From Acidobacteriota bacterium (lineage in GTDB: Bacteria; Acidobacteriota; Holophagae; Holophagales; Holophagaceae), in contig JACPYP010000029.1 in assembly GCA_016195985.1 (NCBI GenBank), forward strand, positions 124,001 to 188,000: a stretch of 64,000 bases of DNA, in the 5' to 3' direction. Made by a program: the position numbers and the translations under genes. The notes under the pieces are model-generated. The model saw only the letters and a list, made by a program, of their open reading frames with translations. It did no database searches and was not told where the DNA came from. How positions within the stretch are numbered: position 1 is the stretch's first letter; every line of letters starts with the position of its first letter. Of the stretch, positions 40,622-48,952 are shown piece after piece.

Positions 40622-43040
40622 GCTTGGCCTGGACCACGTCGTCCGAGGGCAGCTTCCGCAGGATGGCCAGATCCGGGCGCGGGGAAAGGCTGGCCCGCTC
40701 GTTGATCACGGCGTCGGTGCTGGCGCCGTGGGTGTAGACGAGGAAGAGGGTGGAGCCGGGCTTGAACTCCCAGCGGGTGATGAGGTTCAGGTTCCAGGTG
40801 CGGTAGCTGAACGCGGTTTGGGGCGTGGTGCCCGCGGGCTGGTCCGGGGGCAGGCCCGGATCCAGGGTCTGGCTGGCGCCGTAGTGCTTCAGGTCGCGGT
40901 AGTTCCAATTGGCGGCCAGCCACTGGCTGAAGAACTGGACGGTGAGGGCGGGATTGAAGGCGTAGGCCACCCGCAGGGTCTGGTTCAACTGGCTGAGCTG
41001 GCGGAGGCCCACGATGGGGGTGGCTACGGGCGTCTCCACCCATTTCAGCTCGCCCTCGTCATAGGTGACCGTGGTGGAGACCTGGATCTCGGTGGCCTGG
41101 GTGGGGTGGATCACCTGGTAGAGCGAGGTGTCCGTGGAAGGGCCTCCCTCCTGCCAGGCGCGGTTGAGGTTGACCTTCACGTACCAGGGCCGGTTGCCGG
41201 CGGTGTCGAAGCCGAGGTTGGCGTAGGGCGAGGAGCGCCGGGCCAGGTACTTCTTGACGGGATCATCGTAGGTGCGGAGCTCCCGGTCGTCCTCGGCGGC
41301 CAGGTCCACGCCTCCTCCGCCCCAAAGCCCCCAGAAGTTGGTGAAGCTGGTCTGCCCGTGGGCGTTGAGGTTCCGCATGAAGGTGTGCCCGGCCTGGTCG
41401 CGCGCCACCGTATGGCTCAGCCCCCAACCCCAGTTCCGCAGCAGGCCCCAGGTGCTGTCCCAGTTCCGGTTCACCGAGCCGTACAGGCGCTGCTCGTCGG
41501 CGCGTTCCAGGTAGCCCGTGTCGTTGGGGTTGTAGCCGCGGCCAGCGTTGATGGCCTGTCCCTCGAAACTCCAGCCTTCCGGTCCGTCCTGGTGGGCCCG
41601 CAGCCGCCCCCGCCAGCCCTGTTCCTGGGCGCTTTTCGGACCGGCTTGGCTGCGGCTGAGGGTGGTTTCGAGGAAGCGGCTCCGGTCCTCGCTGTTGTAG
41701 ACGGCGTCCATGGCCTGGATCTGGGCGATGCGGCCGTCTGGCCCGGATTGGCGCATGCCCGAAACGAAGCCCCCGAGGTAGCTGCCCCGGTCATCCAGAA
41801 TCTGCTGCACCCGGAGGACGCCGAAGTTGGTGAGGGGGGCCAGTTCCCGCTGGACCTGGCGGCCGCTGGCGTCCCGAACCGTGGCGCGGGCGGGCTCCAC
41901 GCTGGCGCCCAGCAGGCCGACATTGGTGCCGCTGGCGTACTTCGCGGTGTATTTCGCGGCGCCGGTGATGTCGGTGGCATTGGGACGGTCCAGCAGCGTC
42001 TCCCCCTCGGCGAGGTCAGGATCGGACAATCCCTGTCCAATGCGACGGCTGTAGAAGAGATCTGGCCCTGCCACCCGGAAGATGTCCATGCCCTCCAGGA
42101 AGAAGGGGCGCTTTTCGGGGAAGAAGGTCTCTACGGTGCTGAGGTTCAGGACCGCCTGGTCCACCTCCACCTGGCCGAAGTCGGGACGGACGGACAGATC
42201 CACCTGCGCATGGGAGTTGATGCCCCACCGGGCGTCCAGGCCCGCGCGGTTGTCCCAGCGGCGGTCGTCGTAGGACCGGGCGGTCTCGAATTTCCGGGCC
42301 GTGGCCAGGTAGGGCAGGTACTCCTGCCGGGGCCGGGGCCTCAGGCCCTCCAGGCCCCGGAGTTCGGGGAAGCGGCTGACGTAGCCGCTCTCCCCGCGGG
42401 GCACCACCATCCAGCGGGTGGATTCCCGGAGGGCGCCCTGGTCCGTGCGGCTGAAGTTGATGCCCCAGGTCTGCGGCCCCTCGCCGGGTTTGCAGCGCAG
42501 CAGGGCGAGGGGGATCTTCAGCTCGGCGGTCCAGCCCTCCTCGTCGGTGGTGGCGGCGCTTTCCCACACGCCGTCCCAGCTGGAATCGAAGCTGCTGTCG
42601 TTGTAGATCACCTGGTCCTTCTGCACGCCCGCGGCGTTCACCTCGAAGACGAGGGCGGTGCGGCGGTCGTGGTTGGAATCGATGGCCACGCCGAACCAGT
42701 CGCTGGTGCTGTCCTGGTCCCGTCGGTGGAGGCGGCGCACCACCTTGGCGGGGCCGCCGTCGAGGGCCGGGTCGTGGTGCATGCGGGCCCCGACGTAGAG
42801 GAAGTGCTCGTCGTAAAGCACCTTCACTTCAGTCTGCTGCCGGGCGGGCTGGCCGCGCAAAGGCCACTCCTGGGTGAAATCGGAGGCCACCAGAGCCCGG
42901 TTCCAGGCCACCTCGTCCAGCCGGCCGTCCACTTGTATCCCGCCGGAAATGCGCAGGGCCTGAAGCCCTTGATCATGCCTGGGTCTGGCCTGGGCCAAGG
43001 TCGCGAGCAGAGGGATCACAAGCAGGGATGAGGTGCGCAC
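40602..43040 (-). CDS. DUF5916 outer-membrane protein with N-terminal CBM9-like domain
   Basis: 812 residues; signal peptide (MRTSSLLVIPLLATLAQA). Residues 30-215 form a family 9 carbohydrate-binding-like domain (IQVDGRLDEVAWNRALVASD; VLYDEHFLYVGARMHHDP; EEGWTAELKIPLALLR). From about 230 comes DUF5916, with the tell-tale RPDFGQVEVDQAVLNLST and ETFFPEKRPFFLEGMDIF and then many amphipathic strands to a C-terminal aromatic (KLSWLFR), as in a beta barrel. Probably an outer-membrane porin or receptor of unknown ligand. GTG 43040 has GGGAG upstream and a TAAAGT -10-like element at 43070-43065. Confidence 0.87.
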   Translation of the reverse strand: MRTSSLLVIPLLATLAQARPRHDQGLQALRISGGIQVDGRLDEVAWNRALVASDFTQEWPLRGQPARQQTEVKVLYDEHFLYVGARMHHDPALDGGPAKVVRRLHRRDQDSTSDWFGVAIDSNHDRRTALVFEVNAAGVQKDQVIYNDSSFDSSWDGVWESAATTDEEGWTAELKIPLALLRCKPGEGPQTWGINFSRTDQGALRESTRWMVVPRGESGYVSRFPELRGLEGLRPRPRQEYLPYLATARKFETARSYDDRRWDNRAGLDARWGINSHAQVDLSVRPDFGQVEVDQAVLNLSTVETFFPEKRPFFLEGMDIFRVAGPDLFYSRRIGQGLSDPDLAEGETLLDRPNATDITGAAKYTAKYASGTNVGLLGASVEPARATVRDASGRQVQRELAPLTNFGVLRVQQILDDRGSYLGGFVSGMRQSGPDGRIAQIQAMDAVYNSEDRSRFLETTLSRSQAGPKSAQEQGWRGRLRAHQDGPEGWSFEGQAINAGRGYNPNDTGYLERADEQRLYGSVNRNWDSTWGLLRNWGWGLSHTVARDQAGHTFMRNLNAHGQTSFTNFWGLWGGGGVDLAAEDDRELRTYDDPVKKYLARRSSPYANLGFDTAGNRPWYVKVNLNRAWQEGGPSTDTSLYQVIHPTQATEIQVSTTVTYDEGELKWVETPVATPIVGLRQLSQLNQTLRVAYAFNPALTVQFFSQWLAANWNYRDLKHYGASQTLDPGLPPDQPAGTTPQTAFSYRTWNLNLITRWEFKPGSTLFLVYTHGASTDAVINERASLSPRPDLAILRKLPSDDVVQAKLSWLFR

Positions 43041-43168
43041 ATTACTCCCGGCGGCACTGGGGCCACTTTACTTATGTTGCCACATCATGCGAGGTATGCA
43101 TCAGGGGATCCCCGGCTTCCGCCGTTTTGTCTTCCCGGTCCTCCTGCGAGGGGCGGCCGTCCAGGGGT

Positions 43169-43174
43169 TATCCT
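43169..43174 (+). promoter_or_regulatory. Probable -10 element (TATCCT) for glutaminyl cyclase
   Basis: TATCCTGG ends about 15 nt before the ATG at 43191; leader contains CAGGAG. Confidence 0.35.
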
Positions 43175-43190
43175 GGTCCAGGAGCCCCCC

Positions 43191-44015
43191 ATGCGTCCAC
43201 GACCCCCCTTCCGTTTCGCCGCGGCCTTCCTGGGCTTGGTCGCTTCTCTGACCGCCGCCGGACGGCCCTCCGACGCCAAGAAGGCCCTGACTCCGGTGAA
43301 TGCCTACCGGGTGGTCCAGGCCCTTGAACACAACCCCGATGACTACACCCAGGGCCTGGTGTTCCAGGAGGGTGTCTTCTACGAAGGGACGGGCCAGCAC
43401 GGGCAGTCCAGGCTTCGGAAATACCAGTACGTCAAGGATAAGAAAAGGATCCTGCAGTCCGTGGACCTGCCCTACCAGTATTTCGGCGAGGGCATCGCCG
43501 TCCTCAAGGGCCGAGTCGTCCAGTTGACTTGGCAATCTCAGCGCGGGTTCATCTACCAGGCCAGCGACCTGAAAAAGGTCGGCGAGTTCAGCTACCCGGG
43601 AGAGGGCTGGGGGCTGGCTTCGGACGACAAGGATTTCTTCATGAGCGACGGCTCCGCCAGCATCCGCGTGGTGGATGGGGACAAGCTGCTGAACGCCCAT
43701 CAGTACGTGGTCAAGCGGACCATCGAGGTGAGGGACCAGGGGAAGCCCGTGCCCATGCTGAACGAGCTGGAGCTGGTGCGCGGCGAGCTGTTCGCCAATG
43801 TCTGGCAGACCGACCGCATCGCCGTGATTTCGCCGAAGACCGGCGAGGTGCTGCGCTGGATCGACCTCAGCAACCTGATCAGCCCCATGCTCCGGACAGG
43901 GCAGGATTCGGTGCTGAATGGCATCGCCTACGATGCGGCGGGGAACCGCCTCTTCCTGACCGGCAAGCTCTGGCCGACCCTCTTCCAGATCCGGGAAGAA
44001 CCCAAGAAGAAATGA
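43191..44015 (+). CDS. Glutaminyl-peptide cyclotransferase (plant/bacterial type), exported
   Basis: 274 residues. Signal peptide MRPRPPFRFAAAFLGLVASLTAAG, then a five-bladed propeller-like enzyme of the papaya QC type: HNPDDYTQGLVFQEGVFYEG, GEGIAVLKGRVVQLTWQSQR, GEGWGLASDDKDFFMSDGSA, LNELELVRGELFANVWQTDR and LNGIAYDAAGNRLFLTGKLW. These match the conserved blades including the active-site FTQG-like and NELE motifs. It converts N-terminal glutamine to pyroglutamate in the periplasm. ATG 43191 follows GGAG; a longer in-frame reading from 43074 lacks a signal. Confidence 0.9.
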   Translation: MRPRPPFRFAAAFLGLVASLTAAGRPSDAKKALTPVNAYRVVQALEHNPDDYTQGLVFQEGVFYEGTGQHGQSRLRKYQYVKDKKRILQSVDLPYQYFGEGIAVLKGRVVQLTWQSQRGFIYQASDLKKVGEFSYPGEGWGLASDDKDFFMSDGSASIRVVDGDKLLNAHQYVVKRTIEVRDQGKPVPMLNELELVRGELFANVWQTDRIAVISPKTGEVLRWIDLSNLISPMLRTGQDSVLNGIAYDAAGNRLFLTGKLWPTLFQIREEPKKK

Positions 44016-44047
44016 GCTGATGCCTCGAGCGGAAGGGGGGGACGGGC

Positions 44048-44053
44048 TATGCT
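44048..44053 (+). promoter_or_regulatory. Probable -10 element (TATGCT) for DUF192 gene
   Basis: TATGCTGG ends 18 nt before the ATG at 44072; leader contains CGAGG. Confidence 0.35.
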
Positions 44054-44071
44054 GGCCCCGAGGTCCCCCCC

Positions 44072-44557
44072 ATGCGTCGAATCCTGCTCGCCTGTTTCGG
44101 GTACATCCTTGCTTTCGCCGCGGGCGGGGGCAGTGTGGTCGTCAAGTCCAAGGTCTTCATGGCCGAAGTGGCCGTCACGGAGCGGGAGACCTCCCGCGGC
44201 CTCATGTACCGCCAGAACTTGGCCAAGGACCGCTGCATGGTCCTCCTCGGCGAAGGGGATGCCCTCCGGCCCCTGCGGACCTGGCGCCACCTGGTCGCCC
44301 TGGATGTGGCCTGGGTGGATCAGGAGGGCCGGGTGGTCGAGTTGTCCGCGCACACGCCCCCATGCCGGTCCGCGAAGGCCGAGGATTGCCCGGCCCATGG
44401 CGGCGCCGTGCCCTCGCGGCACCTCATCGAATTCCCCGCAGGGACCTTCAAGCGGCTCGGGTTGAAGAAGGGGGATCGCTTGGGCTGGGAACTCACGCTG
44501 GATGATGGCCGCGTCATGCGGGGCGGCCTGCCCCTGCCCAAATCCAAGCGGAAGTGA
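44072..44557 (+). CDS. DUF192-family exported protein
   Basis: 161 residues. A short signal sequence (MRRILLACFGYILAFAAG), then the DUF192 core: FMAEVAVTERETSRGLMYRQ, CMVLLGEGDALRPLRTWRHL, LDVAWVDQEGRVVEL and FPAGTFKRLGLKKGDRL. The family is small, secreted or periplasmic, and of unknown function; typical members have M-x-F in place of CMVLL here. It stands 56 nt after the cyclase gene with its own promoter-like element. Confidence 0.85.
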   Translation: MRRILLACFGYILAFAAGGGSVVVKSKVFMAEVAVTERETSRGLMYRQNLAKDRCMVLLGEGDALRPLRTWRHLVALDVAWVDQEGRVVELSAHTPPCRSAKAEDCPAHGGAVPSRHLIEFPAGTFKRLGLKKGDRLGWELTLDDGRVMRGGLPLPKSKRK

Positions 44558-44563
44558 GCGCGT

Positions 44564-45601
44564 TCAGCCCTGGCGGCTGTACAGGGGGTTCGACGCATCG
44601 GCGCTCCAGGGGTTCCCGGGAAACCGCGAAGCCCAGTCTGAACGGTAGTGGCCGGGGGGCATCCGGTGGGTGCGTTGAAAGGCCTTGCCGAAGGCCGCGG
44701 AGGAATCGTAACCCACCCGGGTGGCGATGCGGTCGAGGGTGTCGTCACTGCTGCGCAGCAGCTTGGCGGCCACGCTCATGCGCCAGCGGGTGAGATAGGC
44801 GAGGGGCGATTCCCCCACCAATTCCTGGAATCGCCTGGCGAAGGCCGCACGGGAGAGGCCGATCTCCTTGCCGAGGCCCGCCACGGTCCACTTGAGGTGG
44901 GGACGCTCATGGATGAGGGCGATGGCTCGGCCCACCTGAGTATCCCGCAGGGCCCCAAACCAGCCTGCGGTCCCTTCGGGTTGCCGCTCCAGCCAGGCGC
45001 GAAGCACGTAGACAAAGAGGCTGTCGATCATTCGCGGCATCAGGATGGAGGATCCGGGCAGGCGCTGCTGGGCTTCTTCCGCCAGGAGTTGAATGAGGGA
45101 CTGGAAGGCCGGGGCACCCTGGCCCTGTTCCATGTTCAGGTGAATGAATGCCGGCAGCAGCGAAAGCAGGGGGTGGTCAGCGTCATCCTCAAAGGCGTAG
45201 GCTGCGCACAGGAGGAGCGTGGCATCCTGCCGGGCGGCGGGACCAGCTGCTTCCACCCGAAGGCGCATCTGATCGAGGGCCTGATCCCAGGGTTGAGCTT
45301 CTCCGCCGGGTTGGTGGCTGATGGTGTGGGAGAGTCCCTGGGCGAGCAGCACTGCATCTCCGGCGACGAGCTGGATGGGTCGCTTTTGGTCCCCCACCCG
45401 TAGCCAGCAGCTCCCCCGGCGGACCAGGTGCAGGGTCGTTTTGTGGGGGTTGTGGATGGCCAGCCCCCAGGGCGCGAGCAACTCCGATTGGCAGTACAGC
45501 GTGTTCGCCAGGTGGGTCACGCCAAGCACGTTCGCAAGCACGTCTATTGCAGCCTCCGGCCTTGATTCGTCGTGGTTGGGACCAGCGTGCCAGCCATTCA
45601 T
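44564..45601 (-). CDS. AraC-family transcriptional regulator (cupin_6 type)
   Basis: 345 residues. An N-terminal cupin-like sensing domain (LLAPWGLAIHNPHKTTLHLV; LVAGDAVLLAQGLSHTI) leads to two helix-turn-helix units: LKWTVAGLGKEIGLSRAAFA with RRFQELVGESPLAYLTRWRM, and LDRIATRVGYDSSAAFGKAF with QRTHRMPPGHYR. This arrangement is that of AraC members next to oxidoreductases. It is divergent, across 122 bp, from a SnoaL-like/quinone reductase pair, the likely target. Confidence 0.88.
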   Translation of the reverse strand: MNGWHAGPNHDESRPEAAIDVLANVLGVTHLANTLYCQSELLAPWGLAIHNPHKTTLHLVRRGSCWLRVGDQKRPIQLVAGDAVLLAQGLSHTISHQPGGEAQPWDQALDQMRLRVEAAGPAARQDATLLLCAAYAFEDDADHPLLSLLPAFIHLNMEQGQGAPAFQSLIQLLAEEAQQRLPGSSILMPRMIDSLFVYVLRAWLERQPEGTAGWFGALRDTQVGRAIALIHERPHLKWTVAGLGKEIGLSRAAFARRFQELVGESPLAYLTRWRMSVAAKLLRSSDDTLDRIATRVGYDSSAAFGKAFQRTHRMPPGHYRSDWASRFPGNPWSADASNPLYSRQG

Positions 45602-45723
45602 CCATAGTTTCCACAGGTGAGACGAATGGACGGAAATCCGAGCTTCCCGAACCTGGAGGTCCCTGACGTGGCGGCGTTAAGGTCGGATCTCCCCGGCCTG
45701 ACGGCCCATGGTAGGAGGTCTCT
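45602..45723. promoter_or_regulatory. Divergent intergenic region between AraC regulator and SnoaL/QOR pair
   Basis: 122 bp that must hold both promoters and any AraC sites. GGAGG at 45712 is the Shine-Dalgarno of the plus-strand gene. I see no obvious direct repeat that could be called an operator. Confidence 0.5.
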
Positions 45724-46221
45724 ATGTTGAAGGTTCTTGTGTCCAGCGCCCTGTTGCTGGTTCTCGGTATTCCGGCCGCTGGGGCGGAGAGGGCGTTTCC
45801 GGGTGAATCGACCCTCCCCAAGAGTGCCGAAGAGCAGGTGGTCCAGGGCTTTTTTGCGAGTTTCAGGAAGGGGGACCAGGAGGGCGTCATCCGCGCCTTC
45901 CACCCGGACTGCACCCTCATCGCCATACGAAAAGGCGAGCCGAAGCGTGGCGAGCCTTATGGCAGCTATTCAGGTCTGGCCGGTGTGAAGCAGTTTCTGG
46001 CCAATCTGGGCCAGACCTTCGACACGAAGGCTTTTGGCGTTGAAGAAGTGGCCGGGAAGGGAGAGTTGGTGTTTGCCCGTGGCAGCTTCACCCACATCGT
46101 GAGGCGCACGGGCCGGCCTTTCAGCAGTGACTGGAGCTTGCTTTGCAGAATCAGGGACGGGCGGATCGTCGAGTACCGATTCCTGGAAGATTCCGCGGCC
46201 TATGTCGAGGCGAATCGATGA
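45724..46221 (+). CDS. Exported SnoaL-like (NTF2-fold) protein
   Basis: 165 residues; signal peptide MLKVLVSSALLLVLGIPAAGA. Mature domain VVQGFFASFRKGDQEGVIRA, FHPDCTLIAIRKGEPKRGEP, YSGLAGVKQFLANLGQTFDT, VFARGSFTHIVRRTGRPFSS and DGRIVEYRFLEDSAAYVEA follows the ketosteroid-isomerase-like SnoaL order. Such proteins are small-molecule-binding or isomerising; the substrate is unknown. ATGA overlap links it to the quinone reductase, so the two form an operon opposite the AraC gene. Confidence 0.85.
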   Translation: MLKVLVSSALLLVLGIPAAGAERAFPGESTLPKSAEEQVVQGFFASFRKGDQEGVIRAFHPDCTLIAIRKGEPKRGEPYGSYSGLAGVKQFLANLGQTFDTKAFGVEEVAGKGELVFARGSFTHIVRRTGRPFSSDWSLLCRIRDGRIVEYRFLEDSAAYVEANR

Positions 46222-47249
46222 GAGCGGTCGTCGCTCAATCCACCACCCCAGCAGGGGAAACGGCTGGCCTGATGGACGTGGAACTGCCTGATCTGAAGCC
46301 TGCGGGCAGGGATCTGCGGGTGCGGGTGGAGGCTGTTTCCGTCAACCCAGTGGACATCAAGGTTCGCAGGGGACGGCCCGAGGGGGCCCCTGCCCAGGTG
46401 CTCGGATGGGATGCCGCCGGTGTGGTGGTGGACACGGGCACCGCCGCCACGCTTTTCCAGGCCGGGGATGAGGTCTATTTCGCCGGGGATGTGACCCGCC
46501 CCGGCTGCAACAGTGAGTTCTGCCTGGTGGATGAACGAATCGTCGCAGGCAAACCGGCGGGGCTGGATTTTGCCGAGGCCGCGGCACTGCCGCTGACCTC
46601 CCTCACGGCTTATGAACTGCTGTTCCAGCGGATGCGAATTCCCCTGGGCCAGGCGGGTCGAGGTCAGAACCTCCTGATTGTGGGGGGTGGCGGCGGCGTG
46701 GGCTCCATGGCCATCCAATTGGCGAAGGCCATGAGCCGCATGACCGTCATCGCCACTGCGAGCCGCCCGGAAAGCCGGGCCTGGGCCCAGGCCATGGGAG
46801 CGGACGAGGTGATTGATCATCGGGGCGACATGGCCGGACAGCTCAAGGCCATGGGGCTCGTGGGGCCGCCCGCCATCCACCACGCCTTTTGTACCGCCGA
46901 TACGGATCCCTACTTCCCGGTGCTGACCGAGCTGATAGCTCCGCTGGGCAGTTTGGGCTTCATTGTTCCGCCCAAGGCACCCCTGAGCATGGGAGCCCTC
47001 CATGCCAAATCCATCACCGTGGCCTGGGAGTTGATGTTCACGCGATCCATGTACGGAACGGCGGACATGGCGGAGCAGGGCCGGATCCTTACGGAAGTGG
47101 CGTCCCTGTTGAAAGAGGGCCGCATTCGCAGCCCGCTTCACCAGCGATGGGGGCCCATCACCGCCGAGGTGCTGCAGCGGGCCCACCGCCAAATCGAAAG
47201 TGGAGCCACCCTGGGCAAGCTGGTGCTTGAGGGCTGGCCCGCCCGCTGA
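46218..47249 (+). CDS. Zinc-less NADPH:quinone reductase-like (MDR) oxidoreductase
   Basis: 343 residues. GroES-like N-terminal domain (VEAVSVNPVDIKVRRGRPEG; LGWDAAGVVVDTGTAATLFQ) and Rossmann domain (LLIVGGGGGVGSMAIQLAKA; MGADEVIDH). No catalytic zinc Cys/His set is seen, so it belongs to the quinone oxidoreductase/ZADH1 branch using NADPH. Tail ITAEVLQRAHRQIESGATLG KLVLEG is typical. Co-transcribed with the SnoaL-like gene and probably under the divergent AraC regulator. Confidence 0.9.
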   Translation: MRAVVAQSTTPAGETAGLMDVELPDLKPAGRDLRVRVEAVSVNPVDIKVRRGRPEGAPAQVLGWDAAGVVVDTGTAATLFQAGDEVYFAGDVTRPGCNSEFCLVDERIVAGKPAGLDFAEAAALPLTSLTAYELLFQRMRIPLGQAGRGQNLLIVGGGGGVGSMAIQLAKAMSRMTVIATASRPESRAWAQAMGADEVIDHRGDMAGQLKAMGLVGPPAIHHAFCTADTDPYFPVLTELIAPLGSLGFIVPPKAPLSMGALHAKSITVAWELMFTRSMYGTADMAEQGRILTEVASLLKEGRIRSPLHQRWGPITAEVLQRAHRQIESGATLGKLVLEGWPAR

Positions 47250-47270
47250 GGGGGTTGGTCTTGAGCGGGC

Positions 47271-48059
47271 CTAATCCTCGGCCTTGGCGGCTTCCTTCCC
47301 CTTGCGGGGGGGGCGCGTGAGGGTGCGCAGGTGCTCCGGCGTGGGCGGGAGGCTGCCCAGATCCAGCGGGCTGAGGCGGTCCGCCAGCAGCTTCCAGGCT
47401 TTGGCCTGGCGGGGCAGGCGCTCGGGCTGGATGACCTCGAAGCCTTGGGCATAGCTGACGAAGGGGGGCATTACCAGGGCGAAGCCCGTGTAGAGGAAGG
47501 CCGGAAGCCGCAGCCAATCCGGCTCCGACTTGGGGCCGGCCGCCGGCGTGGCGAACAGGGGGTGCACGCCGCCGTTGATCCAGAAGCCGTGGGAGGGCTC
47601 GTGCCGGGGATAGACGAAGATCCGGCGCCGGTGCATGAGGGTGAAGGGCCCCACCCGGTGCTGCTCCACCGGGGTGATGCCCGTGCCGTCCAGGGCGGGG
47701 CCGCTGCTGCGCTCCGGATGGCCGACCACTTGCACCACCCGGCGTCCCCCGGCCTTGAGCTTGCGGAAAATGGCCCGCAGTTCCTCTGCCTCGTCCCCTT
47801 CCACGGTGCCCTGGCTGGGCTTGAGGTCTCCCAGCAGGGCCACCTGCTCGGGGGCGTAGTCGTCCATGAGGCTGAAGACGCGCTCCCAGATTTCCATCTG
47901 GGGTGTGGCGGGCATGGGATCGGGCCGGCGGCGCCGTGCCGCGCCCAGGCCGAAGAAGAGATCCGACAGCACCAGCGTCTTGTGCCGGGGCAGCCACAGG
48001 GCTCTCCGGCTGTCGAGCACCACATCCTCGCTGAGCTGCACCTGCACCGGAACCTCCAA
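47271..48059 (-). CDS. PdeM-like metallophosphoesterase with degenerate metal site
   Basis: 262 residues. The order of segments follows ligase-associated PdeM/YqfT phosphoesterases: LVLSDLFFGLGAARRRRPDP, QVALLGDLKPSQGT, VVQVVGHPERSSG, GPFTLMHRRRIFVYPRH, FWINGGVHPLF and RLPAFLYTGFALVMPPF. Yet the metal-binding residues are changed: D-x-H is DLF, G-N-H is GHP and G-H-x-H is GGVH. It is therefore probably inactive, or uses another site. The basic C-terminus (PPRKGKEAAKAED) could bind nucleic acid. No DNA ligase is adjacent. Confidence 0.72.
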   Translation of the reverse strand: MEVPVQVQLSEDVVLDSRRALWLPRHKTLVLSDLFFGLGAARRRRPDPMPATPQMEIWERVFSLMDDYAPEQVALLGDLKPSQGTVEGDEAEELRAIFRKLKAGGRRVVQVVGHPERSSGPALDGTGITPVEQHRVGPFTLMHRRRIFVYPRHEPSHGFWINGGVHPLFATPAAGPKSEPDWLRLPAFLYTGFALVMPPFVSYAQGFEVIQPERLPRQAKAWKLLADRLSPLDLGSLPPTPEHLRTLTRPPRKGKEAAKAED

Positions 48060-48106
48060 CCTTCCATTGGAACACAGGCCGTCCCAGAATCCGGGTGGGG
48101 GGTGTC

Positions 48107-48952
48107 GTGCCGCACGGCCAAGGCCACTATCTGAAGCTGACCTGGCGGGGCGAGGTCCGGCGAGTGCTGGTTCATGACCCCCCAGGGCACGAAGGACGGA
48201 GCCTGCCCCTGGTGCTGGCCCTCCACGGCACCGGCGGCACGGGGCGCATCATGGCGCACCTGTCCGGCCTCAGCCGCCTGGCTGATGAGCGGGATTTCCG
48301 GGTGGCCTACCCCCAGGCCCAGGGCGAGCCGGGTCTGGAGGATCCCGTCCGCGGCGCGGCCTGGAACGCGGGGCCCGGCCTGGGCTGCCCCCTGCACCCC
48401 GGGGCCGACGACACGGCTTTTCTACAGGCCGTGGTGGACCGCGTGGATCAGCATGGTCCCGTGGATTCCCGCCGCATTCACGTGGCCGGGTTTTCCAACG
48501 GCGCCCGCATGGCCCATCGCCTGGCCCTGTCGGCCCCCTGGGTGTCGGCCATCGCCGCGGTGGCCGGGGCGCCCGTGTGGGGTGAGGCGCCCGCGAGGCC
48601 GGTGCCCACCCTGATGTTTCACGGCACCGGGGATCGGCACATTCCCTTCGAGGGCGGGTTGGGCGCCCTGGGCCGCCAGGTTCCGGCCCTGCCCGCGAGG
48701 GAGGCGGCCGCCCGCTGGGCGGCGCTCATGGGCTGCGGGCCTGAGCCCGGAACCGAGGATCTGAACGCCCACCGGCTGGATCTGTGGTCCTCTGACGCCT
48801 GCCAGGTGGGATTCTGGACCGTGGCGGGCATGGGCCATGCCTGGCCCGGGGGGCGGCCCTACGCGCCCGGCGCGGATCTGCCCGCCCCGGACCTTTCCGC
48901 CGCGCACCTCATTTGGGCCTTTTTCGAGGCCCACCCCCTGGAGAGCCCATGA
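48107..48952 (+). CDS. LpqC/feruloyl-esterase-like alpha/beta hydrolase (PHB depolymerase family)
   Basis: 281 residues. LVLALHGTGGTGRIMAHLSG (oxyanion region), VDSRRIHVAGFSNGARMAHR (nucleophile Ser in GFSNG), LMFHGTGDRHIPFEG (Asp loop) and GMGHAWPGGRPY (catalytic His) match the family of exported polyhydroxyalkanoate depolymerase/feruloyl esterase-like enzymes. No signal peptide. GTG 48107 was preferred as it sits 4 nt after a GGTGGGGGG run; GTG 48095 in frame is an alternative. Coupled to TauE by ATGA. Confidence 0.82.
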   Translation: MPHGQGHYLKLTWRGEVRRVLVHDPPGHEGRSLPLVLALHGTGGTGRIMAHLSGLSRLADERDFRVAYPQAQGEPGLEDPVRGAAWNAGPGLGCPLHPGADDTAFLQAVVDRVDQHGPVDSRRIHVAGFSNGARMAHRLALSAPWVSAIAAVAGAPVWGEAPARPVPTLMFHGTGDRHIPFEGGLGALGRQVPALPAREAAARWAALMGCGPEPGTEDLNAHRLDLWSSDACQVGFWTVAGMGHAWPGGRPYAPGADLPAPDLSAAHLIWAFFEAHPLESP

